The position numbers and the translations under genes were made by a program. The notes beneath the pieces are model-generated. The model was given only the letters and a program-made list of their open reading frames with translations, ran no database searches and was not told the origin of the DNA. DNA of 64,000 bases from JADJPL01 sp040382095 (lineage in GTDB: Bacteria; Bacteroidota; Bacteroidia; Chitinophagales; Saprospiraceae): assembly GCA_040382095.1 (NCBI GenBank), contig JBEIGB010000007.1, positions 1 through 64,000 of the forward strand. The letters run 5' to 3'. Each line of letters opens with the position of its first letter. The stretch's first letter is position 1. Shown here piece after piece: positions 43,542-52,139 of the stretch.

Positions 43542-45041
43542 ATGCAGAAAATATTGATCCTGATCTTTGGGGCTTTCCTCCTTTTCCAGATTGCCGCATG
43601 CAACCAGGAGGACGATTTTATCGCAGATACCGACGCAAAACTGGAATTCTCTCTGGATACCCTTCGCTTTGATACCGTATTCACGCAATTGGGTTCTGCG
43701 ACGAGATCGTTCAAAGTGTACAACCGCTACAACCGGCCCGTCCGGATTTCCAAAATTTCCTTCAAGGGCTTGAGCAACATCCAATTCCGTATGAATGTGG
43801 ACGGTATCCCGGGCAGGGTCATCGAAAACGTTGAAATTTCGGCACGCGACAGCATCTATGTCTTTGCAGAGGTTACCATCAACCCCAACCAACCGCTAGC
43901 GATCAGCCCGTTTGTTATCGAAGAACGCATCCAATTTGAGACAAACGGGAATATCCAGGACGTACTCCTCATCGCATGGGGGCAAAATGCCAATTACTTC
44001 CCCAGTAGGTTCAATAAGGGGATACCTGTCGTATTGAGCTGCCGCAACAACGAGATTTCCTGGAACGACCCCAAGCCTTATGTCATTTATGGCGAAGTAT
44101 TTATTGATAGTTGCACCCTCAACATCCCGGCGGGCACCCGGATTTATATCCATGGAGGTATTGCACGAAATGAATTTTTTGGGGTTTTCAACGATGGTAT
44201 CCTGTATATGCTGCCCAATGGCAAGCTCAGGATGACCGGGACGAAAGAAAAACCAATTGTCGTCCAGGGAAGCCGCCTGGAAAAGGAATTTGGGGAAGAA
44301 CCCGGACAATGGCTCGGAATCATCCTTGGCAAAGGAAGCAGGGGTCATCAAATCGAATATACGACAATCAAAAACAGTATTTTTGGCGTATATGCCGACT
44401 CCGCCTCAGACCTTACTATACGCAACAGCCGGATTTTTAATACCAGTGGTAGTGGTCTGATCGGGGTGCGGTCCAGGGTTACTGCCGATAACTGCCTCAT
44501 CTACAATAATGCCGCTAATTCCGTCTCCCTCGCTTTTGGTGGGGATTATGCCTTTAATTATTGCTCGATAGCAAGCTATGGGGTAAATGCCTCCGCACTC
44601 TCGGCCAGTAATTTTATCTGCTATGATGATCCCCTCATCTGCCGGCAACGCCAGAGCTACCGGCTCAATGCGCTTTTCAGGAACTGTATTTTGTATGGGT
44701 CGCAAAAAGACCAGCTCAAGTTCAATGATGCTTCCGGCGGCGAGCCGTCCAGTATGTTCAATGTAAAATTTGAAAATTGTATCGTCCGGGTGGAAGAGTT
44801 ACTGAAAAGTCAGCACCCACGGTTCGGCAGGTTTTTTCAGGAAATGGGCACCGATTGTATCAACGGCAAACCTACCGACAAAATATTTAAGAACCCGGAT
44901 AAAGATGTGTACCTGCCGGATTCCCTGTCTATCGCCTTCGGGAAAGGAAAGCCCATCACTTCCCCACGTGCCATCCTGATAGACCTGGATAACAATCCCA
45001 GGAGCGCGACGACTCCAACCATTGGATGTTATGAAAAATAA
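43542..45041 (+). CDS. Surface lipoprotein with right-handed beta-helix
   Basis: The 499-residue protein has a lipoprotein signal (lipobox IAAC, Cys20), then NQEDDF. Residues about 30-135 form a beta-rich domain with an FDTVFTQLGSATRSFKVYN pattern common in this phylum. About 190-430 show parallel beta-helix features: alternating hydrophobic strands and polar turns such as YTTIKNSIFGVYADSASDL and TIRNSRIFNTSGSGLIGVRS. The C terminus ends TTPTIGCYEK, seen in related proteins. Beta-helix folds often bind or cleave polysaccharide, but no catalytic residues can be named. It is probably outer-membrane attached. Confidence 0.8.
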   Translation: MQKILILIFGAFLLFQIAACNQEDDFIADTDAKLEFSLDTLRFDTVFTQLGSATRSFKVYNRYNRPVRISKISFKGLSNIQFRMNVDGIPGRVIENVEISARDSIYVFAEVTINPNQPLAISPFVIEERIQFETNGNIQDVLLIAWGQNANYFPSRFNKGIPVVLSCRNNEISWNDPKPYVIYGEVFIDSCTLNIPAGTRIYIHGGIARNEFFGVFNDGILYMLPNGKLRMTGTKEKPIVVQGSRLEKEFGEEPGQWLGIILGKGSRGHQIEYTTIKNSIFGVYADSASDLTIRNSRIFNTSGSGLIGVRSRVTADNCLIYNNAANSVSLAFGGDYAFNYCSIASYGVNASALSASNFICYDDPLICRQRQSYRLNALFRNCILYGSQKDQLKFNDASGGEPSSMFNVKFENCIVRVEELLKSQHPRFGRFFQEMGTDCINGKPTDKIFKNPDKDVYLPDSLSIAFGKGKPITSPRAILIDLDNNPRSATTPTIGCYEK

Positions 45042-45093
45042 TTTTTGGCGACTGGCACCGCCAGAAATTATTTTTTCAGGGGTGTATAACATT

Positions 45094-45420
45094 TGAGGCT
45101 GTCTCACAAGTCTTTTGGCGGCTTGCGCCGACAAAGAGTATTTTTCAGCGCATCGCGGTTGTGCAACAAGTATTCCTCCGCCTACGGCGGCGAAAGAAAG
45201 TTTTAAAAAAACGCTGTTTTCATTGATTTTGCTTCGCAAAATCAATGAAAACAGCGTTTTTTTAAAACTATTATTTGGCGGTGTTAGCCGCCAAATGAAG
45301 GCTTCCGGCTTTTTTACACAACCCCGGTGCGCTGAAAAGAAAAGTATGAGGCTGCCCTGAAAGTCCTTTAGCGGCGTAAGCCGCATCCGGTGGCAAAAGG
45401 GACTTTTTACGCAACCTCAT
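45094..45420. repeat. Composite of three nested palindromic repeat units
   Basis: The middle unit (45156-45326) is the best hairpin in the window, with perfect 33-bp arms at 45200-45232 and 45236-45268 around a TTC loop. It has CCGCCTACGGCGG on the left, GGCGG-TGTTA-GCCGCC on the right, and outer arms GGTTGTGCAACAA / TTTTTACACAACC. On its left a partial unit (45094-45150) has GAGGCTGTCTCACAAG. On its right a third unit has outer arms ATGAGGCTG (45346 onward) and CAACCTCAT (up to about 45420). It lies between convergent 3' ends. Confidence 0.85.
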
Positions 45421-45448
45421 TTAAGGATTTTATCCTGCAATGTGGAAA

Positions 45449-46297
45449 TTACTTCCACTTTGCGATAGCATCCTTATTCATTTTCACATACTCCTCGTTC
45501 TTTGCCTTCTGTGCTTCCGCCATAGACTTTTCGGCTGCGGCGATTGCTTCCTTTTTGAGGCCCAGCTCGCCCAGGATGAGGGCTTCGCGATAGAGGTTCC
45601 AGTAAGCAGAAGGATTAGATGCGTTTGCTTTCTTTATCCACTCCAGGGCTTTGTTGAGGTCCTTTTTGTTATCCAAATAATACCCTGCGGCAGCGGCATA
45701 ATCATTTGCGGAAGGACCTGCCATAACGCGGTCAATACTAGCCATTACACGGCTATCTACCTCCACGGTAAATGGGATTGCGACGCGGGTATTTTCCCAC
45801 ATCAATACGATGCTGGCGCTTTCGTTGCGCACATCGTTGAGGTCAATCGTGAAAGTTTCCACTTTGGCACCCATTTTTTCAGCCTTAATGGTGACAGTCA
45901 CTGCAGGTGTTTTATCCGGATAAGCGCCCCAGTTAGTAGTCTCGTAGGGGAAGAACATCGCTTTCCATTCCATATCGCCGGGAACGGTCAACAAGGCATA
46001 ATCGCCTTTTTTGAGCTCGACCCCGCCGACCTTTACCGGGTCGCTAAAAGATATTTTCGTAGCGGAATTCGCCCCGGTACGCCATGCCTGGCCCATCGGC
46101 ACCAGGCCATTGGCGGCGAATACCGTACGGCCTTTTGCGCTCGGACGGGAATACACAATCGTAATATCGGTAAGACCGACCTTCTGCTTTAATTCTGCCG
46201 TAGGGCTTGCAGCAGGAGTCTGAACCTGTGCCTGTGTAGGGGCAGCAAAGGCCAGCAACAATACAAATGAAAAAAGAATAGAAATGAACTGCTTCAT
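45449..46297 (-). CDS. DUF2911 exported protein with C-terminal TPR-like helices
   Basis: From ATG 46297 the protein has 282 residues and a signal peptide (MKQFISILFSFVLLLAFAAPTQAQ). DUF2911 (about 40-190) has the family patterns DITIVYSRPSAKGRTVF, GQAWRTGANSATKISFSDPV and ELKKGDYALLTVPG. A helical pair at about 200-280 (LNKALEWIKKANASN; EAIAAAEKSMAEAQK) resembles TPRs. DUF2911 has no established function. A shorter paralogue without the TPR part is at 54647-55174. Confidence 0.88.
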   Translation of the reverse strand: MKQFISILFSFVLLLAFAAPTQAQVQTPAASPTAELKQKVGLTDITIVYSRPSAKGRTVFAANGLVPMGQAWRTGANSATKISFSDPVKVGGVELKKGDYALLTVPGDMEWKAMFFPYETTNWGAYPDKTPAVTVTIKAEKMGAKVETFTIDLNDVRNESASIVLMWENTRVAIPFTVEVDSRVMASIDRVMAGPSANDYAAAAGYYLDNKKDLNKALEWIKKANASNPSAYWNLYREALILGELGLKKEAIAAAEKSMAEAQKAKNEEYVKMNKDAIAKWK

Positions 46298-46330
46298 TGA
46301 ATTTGGTTTATGAATGTTGAAAAATTGGCA

Positions 46331-46338
46331 CAAAATTA
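46331..46338 (-). promoter_or_regulatory. Putative -7 box (TAATTTTG, minus strand)
   Basis: On the minus strand TAATTTTG matches TAnnTTTG, 33 bp before the DUF2911 start at 46297. No -33 element is clear. Confidence 0.4.
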
Positions 46339-46356
46339 TGCATTATCCTTCATAGA

Positions 46357-47484
46357 TTAACGGGATTCTTCGAGGATAAGCTCTACGGTCATTTTTTTAT
46401 CATCGCGCAAAAGAGAAAGCTGGACCTTTTGACCAGGCTGGTATTTTTCGAGCACCAGGATGAGGTCTGCATTCGTCTTGATCGGGTCATTATTGATTGC
46501 CGTGATGATATCGCCCAGCCGGATGCGGCCATAACGGTCGCGCATGGTTGGACGTATCCCTGCCTGTTGTGCGGCACTGCCTTCGACTACGTCAATAACC
46601 AGAGGCCCTTCGAGTTGGTAGCGGGAGATAATCCCTGGATTGGCCAGCTCGACCCCCAGGGAAGGGCGCTTGACCTTACCAAAAGCGATTAGTTCCGGGA
46701 TAACCCAGCGCACCACATCTACCGGAATAGAAAAACCAATACCTGCCGATGCGCCCGAGGGACTGTAAATAGCAGTATTGACGCCGATCAGCCGCCCGCC
46801 TGAATCCAGCAAAGGCCCCCCGGAATTTCCGGGGTTGATCGCCGCATCCGTCTGAATGACATCGCGGATAGGCACCCCGCTGGAAGATTGGATCTCCCGT
46901 CCCAACGCACTGACGATGCCGGTAGTCAAAGTCTGATCAAGCCCGAAAGGGTTTCCGATGGCATATACCGACTGGCCGACACGCAGATCGTCCGAAGTAC
47001 CGATGGGGATTGGTCTTAGCCGTTCGGCAGCCACCTTGATACGCAGCACTGCCAGGTCTTTCTCCGGTGCGATGCCCACGAGCTCTGCCTCCAGGGTGCT
47101 CTGGTCGGAAAGGGTCACCTGCGCGCGGTCGGCCCCCTGGATAACATGATAGTTTGTCACAATATGCCCGTTGCGGTCCCATACGAAACCCGAGCCAGTA
47201 CCCCGCGGGATTTCCATCACGTTCCGTGTCCAGAAATCCTGCTGAAGACTACTAGTCGTAATGAAACACACGGAGGGTGCCGCTCCTTCAAAAAGCTTTA
47301 TCGTAGCGGATTCCTGACTGGTCAATTCCCGCAGTGGCATGACCTCGCGCTCGGGGCCACCCTCTGCCGCGAGTGCCTGCTCTTCACCAGATTTCTCCTT
47401 GGATTTCCAGGAAATGCCCGCAATAAAACCCGTCATCAAAAGCAGGAGGACAACGAATAACCTCGCTGTAAACGATTTGAACAT
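46357..47484 (-). CDS. HtrA/DegS-like trypsin-fold serine protease with PDZ domain
   Basis: From ATG 47484 the protein has 375 residues; MFKSFTARLFVVLLLLMTGFIAG forms a signal or anchor. The catalytic triad is visible: His in VTNYHVIQGADR, Asp in EKDLAVLRIK and Ser in INPGNSGGPLLD. A single PDZ domain (about 285-370) has GIRPTMRDRYGRIRLGDIITAINNDPI. It degrades or processes misfolded envelope proteins. One PDZ and an N-terminal membrane segment resemble DegS more than DegP. There is no adjacent RseA or sigma-E gene, so a DegS-style signalling role is not supported. Confidence 0.92.
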   Translation of the reverse strand: MFKSFTARLFVVLLLLMTGFIAGISWKSKEKSGEEQALAAEGGPEREVMPLRELTSQESATIKLFEGAAPSVCFITTSSLQQDFWTRNVMEIPRGTGSGFVWDRNGHIVTNYHVIQGADRAQVTLSDQSTLEAELVGIAPEKDLAVLRIKVAAERLRPIPIGTSDDLRVGQSVYAIGNPFGLDQTLTTGIVSALGREIQSSSGVPIRDVIQTDAAINPGNSGGPLLDSGGRLIGVNTAIYSPSGASAGIGFSIPVDVVRWVIPELIAFGKVKRPSLGVELANPGIISRYQLEGPLVIDVVEGSAAQQAGIRPTMRDRYGRIRLGDIITAINNDPIKTNADLILVLEKYQPGQKVQLSLLRDDKKMTVELILEESR

Positions 47485-47569
47485 AAAATACTGTTTATTA
47501 AATGTTTGCATCTTTAAAGCAAGCGGATTCGCCCATAGGAGGCGCAGTTAGCCATTATGTAAGGCCCGT

Positions 47570-48859
47570 TCAGGTTTTGCGTTCTTTTTTTCGTGCCGCC
47601 GGAAACAAAATATTATTCAGGATCAGGCGGAAGCCGGGGGAGTTAGGGTGTAAACTGAGGTCGGTCTCGGGGTCGTTGACGTAGTGGCGATAGTCCTCCG
47701 GATCATGCCCGCCATAAAAAGTCCAGAAACCTTTTCCAAAGGCGCCATGGATATACCTGGCTTCGCTGGCCGGTTTATTTTCACCCAACAGGAGCACGCC
47801 CGATTTGATGTACTGTTTCCGGAAAGCTGTCGTTTGCCCCATGAAACCTTTAACGGTGCGGGTATGATTCTGGTTCAGCATCGTGGGCACAGGATCCCAT
47901 TTTGCGGAAAAGTCAAATAGCGTGAAGTAATCCTGCTCCGGGGCAACCGGGCGATCCTGACCCACATCAATCGAGGAAAATTCGTACTCGAGCGGATCGC
48001 GGGTAAGCCGGAAATCTTTGAATGCAAAAGTCTTTGAAAAATCCAGTTTGGACTGCGCATTGGGATCCGCAGCATCGCCGTCGTACATCTCTGCACAAAT
48101 ATCAATGCCTTCCGCAGCGAGCGCAATGTCATAAGTATCTGTTGCCGAACACATTGCAAACATAAATCCCCCTCCGGACACAAATTCCCTGATTTTTTTG
48201 ACGACTGCCAGCTTGAGCTGCGACACCTTTGCAAAGCCCAGATCACTGGCCAGGGCCTCCATCCTGCGCTGATTTTCGCGATACCAGGGGAAGGGATGGT
48301 ACGAGCGGTAAAAGCGGCCGTACTGGCCGGTAAAATCCTCGTGGTGTAAGTGCAGCCAATCGTAAAGCGCGAGTTTGTCCGCCATGACTTCTCTGTCATA
48401 AATGACATCATAGGGAATCTCCGCGTAGGTCAGGACGAGCGTGACTGCATCATCCCAGGGCTGGATACGCTCCCCCTTCTGGTTGAAATCCGGGGTATAT
48501 ACAGCTATTTTAGGTGCTTTTTCAAGCCGCATGGCATCCATATTGGCTTCCTGGTCGGCAATTTCAGCGAGGATATTGTTGAATTGCCCATCGGCAATAA
48601 CTTCAAAGCTTACCCCCCGGGTCAGACACTCTTTTTCAAAAATTTTATTGTGCCGAAAGGCAAAACTGCCGCCGCGATAATTCAGCAACCACCACGCTTC
48701 TTCCCCGTTGTCCAGTACCCAGTAGGCGATTCCATAAGCTTTGAGATGGTTCCGCTGTGATTCTGCATCCATTGGAATCAACATATACGCTGCCTGCAGC
48801 GGTGCCGCAAAAGCAAGAAGTAATAATAGCGACAAACTTTTTGACAATTTTTTTATCAT
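47570..48859 (-). CDS. Exported protein of unknown function (often labelled asparagine synthetase B)
   Basis: The 429-residue protein has a signal peptide (MIKKLSKSLSLLLLLAFAAPLQA). The first mature part reads MLIPMDAESQRNHLKAYGIA, then YWVLDNGEEAWWLLNYRGGS. Homologues I recall from Flavobacteria carry this pattern and the name asparagine synthetase B, but there is no N-terminal catalytic Cys and no SGGxDS PP-loop, and the protein is exported. EFVSGGGFMFAMCSATDTYD recalls a class I glutamine amidotransferase-like elbow (the Cys in FAMCS), and HGAFGKGFWTFYGGHDPED follows later. I infer a GAT-like fold of unknown activity. The existing label should be doubted. Confidence 0.75.
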   Translation of the reverse strand: MIKKLSKSLSLLLLLAFAAPLQAAYMLIPMDAESQRNHLKAYGIAYWVLDNGEEAWWLLNYRGGSFAFRHNKIFEKECLTRGVSFEVIADGQFNNILAEIADQEANMDAMRLEKAPKIAVYTPDFNQKGERIQPWDDAVTLVLTYAEIPYDVIYDREVMADKLALYDWLHLHHEDFTGQYGRFYRSYHPFPWYRENQRRMEALASDLGFAKVSQLKLAVVKKIREFVSGGGFMFAMCSATDTYDIALAAEGIDICAEMYDGDAADPNAQSKLDFSKTFAFKDFRLTRDPLEYEFSSIDVGQDRPVAPEQDYFTLFDFSAKWDPVPTMLNQNHTRTVKGFMGQTTAFRKQYIKSGVLLLGENKPASEARYIHGAFGKGFWTFYGGHDPEDYRHYVNDPETDLSLHPNSPGFRLILNNILFPAARKKERKT

Positions 48860-48883
48860 GTTTTTTCGTTTAGTACCTGTTTT

Positions 48884-49012
48884 CTGCCTCTGGCAGCGAA
48901 AGAAAGTTTTGAGTGAAGCAGTCGCCGATTAATGTTTCCTGCCAGCGCAAAGTGGTTGTACAAAAAAATACTTTGCTTTCGGCAGAAAAGGACTTTTTAA
49001 AACGACCCCGGA
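48884..49012. repeat. Degenerate nested palindromic repeat
   Basis: CTGCCTCTGGCAG, then CGAAAGAAAGTTTTGA, then GTGGTTGTACAAAAAA and TTTTTAAAACGACCCCGG match blocks of better copies in a disturbed order. The region between the AsnB-labelled gene and the vWA gene (48860-49388) holds no gene. Confidence 0.5.
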
Positions 49013-49104
49013 GTGCACGCTGCAACGATGCAAAATTATAAAACGAAAATTACCAATTTCCTGTTTTGTGGATAATACGAATTGTCCGGATCAATAGGTG
49101 CCCA

Positions 49105-49250
49105 GGGTTGTGCGAAAAACAATTTCTTTGCTTCCGGCGGAAAATTGTATTGCAAGAAGGGCCTGGCACAATAGACCTTTGGCATCGGAGGCGGCAAAAT
49201 ACTTTGCGGCCAGCCACTTCGGCATCATACTCCGGGCCTGGCGCAGTACA
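49105..49250. repeat. Degenerate nested palindromic repeat, left half
   Basis: GGGTTGTGCGAAAAA starts the element, with the GCGAAAA outer-arm variant also found at 35869-35883. The right arm is unclear and the inner part does not form a long hairpin. Confidence 0.35.
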
Positions 49251-49343
49251 AAGACTATTTATACCCTTTGGTGTGCCGGAAAAAAATGGGTGCATTTTCC
49301 CTATGCCCATGGTTGTACTGCAACAAGTCTGCCGACAATCGTT

Positions 49344-49351
49344 TATCTTTG
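49344..49351 (+). promoter_or_regulatory. Putative -7 box (TATCTTTG)
   Basis: An exact TAnnTTTG match 38 bp before ATG 49389 of the vWA-like membrane protein gene. Confidence 0.5.
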
Positions 49352-49388
49352 ACCGCATAAATTGCCCATACAGACTCAACCATACCGT

Positions 49389-51485
49389 ATGCAACTGACG
49401 CTGGAGTATCCATCCTGGTATTTGCTTTTCTGTGTATTAGCTGGCCTGACCTACGCAGGCATCCTGTATATCCGCGAAAAATCGTTCAGCGACCGGCCGG
49501 CTTGGGTGAGGGGGCTTATGGGCGCCCTGCGCTTTTTGTCTGCTGCACTCCTTACATTTTTCCTGCTTTCGCCCGTCCTGCGTTCGATACTGCGGGAGTC
49601 GAGAAAACCTATCCTGATCGTTGGACAGGATATTTCGGAATCGGTCGGCAGTGTGCTTTCCGGGGCTGCGCGCCTGCGGTATGCAGAAGCGCTGCAAGGT
49701 ATAACGCGCACCCTCGGCAAAGACTTTGACGTGCGCTATTATTCATTTGGCGCATCGGTAAAAGAAGGCCTGGATACTACCTTCCGCGATAAAGCCAGCG
49801 ACCTGGCAGGATTTCTGCGCTACACCTCAGATACTTACAGTGGCCAGAATGTCGGTGCCATCCTGCTTTCCAGCGACGGGATTTACAACAAAGGCACGAA
49901 CCCCGTTTATATCAATTCAGCTGTAAATGCACCGCTTTATACTATCGCCCTGGGCGATACGGTACCTAAAAAAGACCTCGTGCTCAAACGGGTGTTCAAC
50001 AACAAAATCGCCTATCTCGGCGACCGGTTCAGTGTGCTGGTAGATATCGCGGCTACCAATTGCGCAGGTAGTTCCACGACCCTTTCCGTTTATCAGGTAG
50101 AAGGCAAGGGTGCCTCACTACTTCAGCAGATCCCTGTGCCCGTGGGCAAAAACGATTTTTTCCGCACCGTAGAGTTTCCCCTCGATGCGAATAAAAGTGG
50201 GGTGCGACGCTATCGGCTCGTGCTTGGGCGCATTCAGGGGGAAGCCAGTACCACCAATAATTCCCGCGAAATCTTTGTGGAAGTCCTCGATGCCCGGCAA
50301 AAAATCATGATCCTGGCGGGTGGGCCCCACCCCGATATCAGCGCTATCAAGCAGAGTCTGGAATTGAACAAAAATTATGAGGTAGAAACGGCACTCATCG
50401 GCGAATTTGCCGGAAATATCACCGACTTCGACTTCGTCGTTTTCGTCCAGTTACCGAATAAATCGGCTAACCTGAATGCCATGCTCGAAGCGATGAACCG
50501 GAAAGGCATCCCACGCCTGTTTCTCGCAGGGCTGCAAACGGACTTTCAGCAATTGAACCGCGTACAAAGTCTTATCGCGGTACGGGCAGATGCACGCAGC
50601 ACCAATGATGTACAAGCCACCCCTGTGCCCAACTTCAACCTGTTTGTGCCCGATGATGCTTTCCGTGGAAAGATACCGGACTACCCCCCCTTGTCCGCAC
50701 CATTTGGGGAATTTGCCGCAGGAGCGCAGGCGCAGGTGCTCACATTTCAGAAAATCCGCAAAATTGATACCGATTACCCCCTGATGGCGTTCGGGGAGGT
50801 CAATGGGATCCGTACTGGGACAATTATAGCGGAAGGGCTCTGGCGTTGGCGTCTCTTTAATTATTTGCAGGATGAAAACCACGATTTTTTTGATGGCCTC
50901 ATCAGTAAATTTGTGCAATACCTGAGCGTAAAGGACGACAAGCGAAAATTCAGGGTCATCCCTGCAAAAAATATCTTTGACGAAAACGAAACAGTTGTTT
51001 TCGATGCAGAACTTTACAATAAAAGTTTTGAGCTGATCAACGAACCAGAGGTGCGGATTGTCATTCTCAACGAAGAGGGGCAGGAATTCAGCTTCACATT
51101 TACCAAGAGTGGGCGGGCTTACGCGCTTAACGCGGGTATTTTCCCGGTAGGCAGCTACCGGTTCACTGCATCGGTCAATATCGGTGGGGAAAAATTGACG
51201 GCAGAAGGGCGGTTCAGTGTACAGCCTGTAGAACTTGAGCTTTATGAAACGACCGCCAACCACGCCCTGCTGAACACCCTCAGTTTACAAACTGGTGGGC
51301 GCATGATCGGCATTGAAGACCTCGACCAGCTTACAGCGTCCCTGCTGGACTCCCCCTCCTCAAAGCCGGTAATCTACGAGTCGGCGCGAACCAGTCCGAT
51401 GATTAATTTTCGCTGGATCTTCGCTTTGTTGATCCTGCTGTTGAGTACCGAGTGGTTCCTCAGGCGGTATTTCGGGTCTTATTGA
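49389..51485 (+). CDS. Membrane protein with von Willebrand A-like domain
   Basis: From ATG 49389 the protein has 698 residues. Two hydrophobic spans occur in the first 65 residues (WYLLFCVLAGLTYAGILYI; ALRFLSAALLTFFLLSPVL) and one at the C terminus (FRWIFALLILLLSTEWFLRR). Between them a vWA-like domain begins ILIVGQDISESVG, keeping the DxSxS metal-site pattern, and AILLSSDGIYNKGTNP matches the second half. A glutamine-amidotransferase-like segment and beta-sandwich domains follow. The topology resembles BatA/BatB-type or YfbK-like proteins, but no MoxR ATPase or other bat genes adjoin it. The function is unknown. Confidence 0.8.
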   Translation: MQLTLEYPSWYLLFCVLAGLTYAGILYIREKSFSDRPAWVRGLMGALRFLSAALLTFFLLSPVLRSILRESRKPILIVGQDISESVGSVLSGAARLRYAEALQGITRTLGKDFDVRYYSFGASVKEGLDTTFRDKASDLAGFLRYTSDTYSGQNVGAILLSSDGIYNKGTNPVYINSAVNAPLYTIALGDTVPKKDLVLKRVFNNKIAYLGDRFSVLVDIAATNCAGSSTTLSVYQVEGKGASLLQQIPVPVGKNDFFRTVEFPLDANKSGVRRYRLVLGRIQGEASTTNNSREIFVEVLDARQKIMILAGGPHPDISAIKQSLELNKNYEVETALIGEFAGNITDFDFVVFVQLPNKSANLNAMLEAMNRKGIPRLFLAGLQTDFQQLNRVQSLIAVRADARSTNDVQATPVPNFNLFVPDDAFRGKIPDYPPLSAPFGEFAAGAQAQVLTFQKIRKIDTDYPLMAFGEVNGIRTGTIIAEGLWRWRLFNYLQDENHDFFDGLISKFVQYLSVKDDKRKFRVIPAKNIFDENETVVFDAELYNKSFELINEPEVRIVILNEEGQEFSFTFTKSGRAYALNAGIFPVGSYRFTASVNIGGEKLTAEGRFSVQPVELELYETTANHALLNTLSLQTGGRMIGIEDLDQLTASLLDSPSSKPVIYESARTSPMINFRWIFALLILLLSTEWFLRRYFGSY

Positions 51486-51535
51486 TTCGCGCTCAGGCTG
51501 ATCGAACACTTCCTGCCACGGACGCAGACGCTGAT

Positions 51536-51940
51536 TCACCAGGACATATCATCCTCAGAAGGGGATGCGGTATCGCGGCGGGGAGCTTTAGGAGCAGGGG
51601 GGAGGGTATCGTTGCTGCCATTCAGTTCCTCTTCTTCCTCTTCTTCTTCATATCGCCGGGCAAACTCATCGTAGTCGTATTCCGGCATCAGATTACTTTT
51701 GATATGGTCTATCGCCTCCTGAAGGCCCTCCAGAAAGCGGTTGAAGTCTTCTTTATACAGGAAAATCTTATGCCGCTCAAACCCGTCGTCATTAAATTTT
51801 TTTGTGCTCTCCGTCAGGGTCAGGAAATAATCATCTCCTTTTGTCTGCCGCACATCAAAGAAGTAGGTCCTCCTTTTTCCCGCACGCACTTTTATGGAAT
51901 ACACGCTGTCAAACTTCCTTTGATTTCTCTCGTTGTCCAC
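51536..51940 (-). CDS. PUR-family nucleic-acid-binding protein (DUF3276)
   Basis: This 134-residue protein carries a single PUR-alpha-like repeat in about 10-80: VYSIKVRAGKRRTYFFDVRQTK, then DDYFLTLTESTK and HKIFLYKEDFNRFLEGLQEA. It ends in an acidic tail with a run of Glu (about 100-115). PUR proteins bind single-stranded DNA or RNA; Bacteroidota and spirochetes have short versions. The gene is monocistronic with an unusually convincing promoter and a leader hairpin. Feedback control through the leader is possible but only an inference. Confidence 0.9.
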   Translation of the reverse strand: MDNERNQRKFDSVYSIKVRAGKRRTYFFDVRQTKGDDYFLTLTESTKKFNDDGFERHKIFLYKEDFNRFLEGLQEAIDHIKSNLMPEYDYDEFARRYEEEEEEEELNGSNDTLPPAPKAPRRDTASPSEDDMSW

Positions 51941-51995
51941 TGCTGGTAAAATTATTGGTTTGGCACAAAAATCGTTTTACTGCACAACGCATAAA

Positions 51996-52023
51996 CCGCA
52001 TAAGGCGAAGCGCCTGTTTGCGG
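51996..52023 (-). promoter_or_regulatory. Leader hairpin of the PUR-family gene
   Basis: CCGCA-TA-AGGCG, loop AAG, CGCCT-GTT-TGCGG form an extended stem with a small internal loop. It lies in the transcribed leader, 56 bp before ATG 51940 on the minus strand. It has no T-run, so it is not a simple terminator. Confidence 0.5.
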
Positions 52024-52034
52024 AATACACACTA

Positions 52035-52064
52035 CAAAAGTAAAGATTTGATTAAACAATCAAA
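52035..52064 (-). promoter_or_regulatory. Bacteroidota promoter of the PUR-family gene (TTTG-N18-TACTTTTG)
   Basis: On the minus strand the -33 TTTG (52061-52064) lies 18 bp from the -7 box TACTTTTG (52035-52042). This is the most complete promoter seen in the window. It predicts a leader of roughly 90 bases. Confidence 0.6.
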
Positions 52065-52139
52065 ATAATATTCCTGCAACTATTTGCTGGTTGGTCCGGG
52101 CGGGGATGAGGAGTAGCTACTGGTTTGATGATGTATCTG

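Noticed and set aside
46357..47484. HtrA protease as a DegS acting on a sigma-E pathway
   Set aside because: No RseA-like anti-sigma gene or sigma factor lies near; the single PDZ and anchor are not enough.
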